From assembly GCA_963728825.1 (NCBI GenBank), contig CAVSLA010000004.1, positions 1,302,001 through 1,366,000 on the forward strand: a stretch of 64,000 nt of DNA. Reading direction: 5' to 3'. Positions within the stretch are counted from its first letter, which is position 1. Every line of letters starts with the position of its first letter. Positions 63,298 to 64,000 of this stretch are shown piece by piece. The notes beneath the pieces were generated by a model. That model searched no databases, had not been told where the DNA came from, and worked only from the letters and a program-made list of their open reading frames with translations. This DNA comes from CAVREM01 sp963728825. GTDB taxonomy: Bacteria > Acidobacteriota > Vicinamibacteria > Vicinamibacterales > CAVVIG01. Made by a program: the position numbers and the translations under genes.

Positions 63298-64000
63298 TCA
63301 CTGTTTGAGCCCGGACGGCAGCCGCGGCGAGCCGAGCAGCGCGACGAACTCTTCCCAGCGCTTCTCGGGATTCGCGTCGGTGCCGCCGCGCACCTCCACG
63401 AACAGCTTCACCAGATCTTTGCCAAGGTTGTAGTTGATCACGTAGCTGCGGTACTCGTCGAAGAAGCGCGTGCGCTGTTCGGCGCGCGCCGTCGACATCA
63501 GCGCATACCGCCCCAGCCACGCGACCGCCGCGGCGCGCTCGATCTGGCCGCTCAGGTACGCTCGGGCCGCTTCGTTGCCGGCGTAGGACAGCCGGTCCAA
63601 CAGCTCGTAGAAATCGTAATACTCGTCGACCCGGGCCGGGTTGAGGCCGGCGGCCGGAAACAGCGCCTCCCGCTCGAACGCCCGCCGCTCGGCGTCTGAA
63701 AAGGCGACCTCGATCCCGTAGTTCGCGGTGCCCTCGGCAATCAGCGACTGCGGCGAGAACAGCGCGTAGATCGAAAACTCGGGCCAGCCGCGATCGCGCG
63801 TCAGGTTCTTCTCCAGCAGCGCGTTGTAGACGTGATGACCCGGATACCCCTCGTGGCAGGCCAGGTCAATCGCCCGATCGATGAAGATCGGGAGGTCCGT
63901 GTTCACCTGAATCACGCTCCGGTAGTTGCCGTGGTACCAGTTGTAGCCGCTCCACGACTTCCCCGTCACGTACTCGACCGTGAAGCTCTCGGCCGCCGGG
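63298..64000 (-). CDS. DUF885-like putative zinc-dependent peptidase, C-terminal part
   Basis: The frame is open to the right edge of the window and ends at TGA near 63298, giving the last ~234 residues. SWSGYNWYHGNYRSVIQVNTDLPIFIDRAIDLACHEGYPGHHVYNALLEKNLTRDRGWPEFSIYALFSPQSLIAEGTANYGIEVAFSDAERRAFE contains the HExxPGHH motif of the DUF885 family (predicted gluzincin-like zinc site) and a downstream Glu (IAEGTANYGIEVA). The rest is helical and typical of the family. Members are often exported lipoproteins; the N-terminus is outside the window. Function as a peptidase is predicted from the family only. Confidence 0.8.
   Translation of the reverse strand, partial: PAAESFTVEYVTGKSWSGYNWYHGNYRSVIQVNTDLPIFIDRAIDLACHEGYPGHHVYNALLEKNLTRDRGWPEFSIYALFSPQSLIAEGTANYGIEVAFSDAERRAFEREALFPAAGLNPARVDEYYDFYELLDRLSYAGNEAARAYLSGQIERAAAVAWLGRYALMSTARAEQRTRFFDEYRSYVINYNLGKDLVKLFVEVRGGTDANPEKRWEEFVALLGSPRLPSGLKQ

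Overview
The window is GC-rich, densely coded and bacterial. Several features point to Acidobacteriota, possibly a Vicinamibacteria-like lineage: an Oar-type TonB receptor with an N-terminal carboxypeptidase-regulatory domain, tandem secreted carboxypeptidase-regulatory proteins, a PknB-type kinase fused to a PD40/TolB propeller, and many short palindromic intergenic repeats. That placement is inference; there is no 16S gene here. No phage, insertion sequence, CRISPR array or tRNA was seen.

Layout. 0-1.3 kb: end of a glycosyl-hydrolase-like gene and a serine beta-lactamase-fold hydrolase. 1.4-12.6 kb: a type II secretion/type IV pilus-like operon read leftwards (gspF, gspE, pilM, pilN, pilO, pilP, gspD, two gspG-like pseudopilins), then a plus-strand Ig/PKD lipoprotein and a third, atypical prepilin. 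Reading frames between about 5.6 and 11.2 kb are broken by many single-base indels, most likely consensus errors. 12.7-15.6 kb: a lipoprotein, then a two-gene microcompartment locus (BMC-H shell protein and acylating aldehyde dehydrogenase). 15.6-28.1 kb: housekeeping genes (MltD-like transglycosylase with a structured leader, comM, an esterase-like protein, M23 peptidase, secA, guaB, an MFS transporter, tsaE). 28.1-35.3 kb: nnr, a class IV aminotransferase and the glycine cleavage genes gcvT-gcvH-gcvP.

35.5-42 kb: CheY-like and secreted methyltransferase genes, then a leftward run of comEA, a GspH-like pseudopilin, a PilZ protein, an AAA+ regulator lacking a normal GAFTGA loop, a secreted phospholipase-A2-like protein and small membrane or unknown proteins. 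42.3-50.2 kb: two tandem carboxypeptidase-regulatory paralogues, the kinase-propeller, a cupin and an alpha/beta hydrolase. 50.3-59.1 kb: TonB receptor, NAD-dependent epimerase, amidohydrolase, RNase P RNA (rnpB), an NtrC-type response regulator and an HtrA protease. 59.2-64 kb: ligA, polyprenyl diphosphate synthase, tatD and part of a DUF885-like gene.

The most unusual signals concern repeats. rnpB carries three copies of one 38-nt hairpin repeat, at the positions of helices P3, P12 and P19. REP-like hairpins beginning GTAGG are scattered between genes and supply the ligA stop codon. A 24-bp-arm palindrome lies just upstream of guaB and also at the ligA 5' end, where its loop offers the likely ligA start codon. 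A short AATCTGC-type repeat appears to have replaced the gcvH C-terminus. Several genes have a good -10 box only 11-16 nt before the start codon, suggesting nearly leaderless mRNAs.
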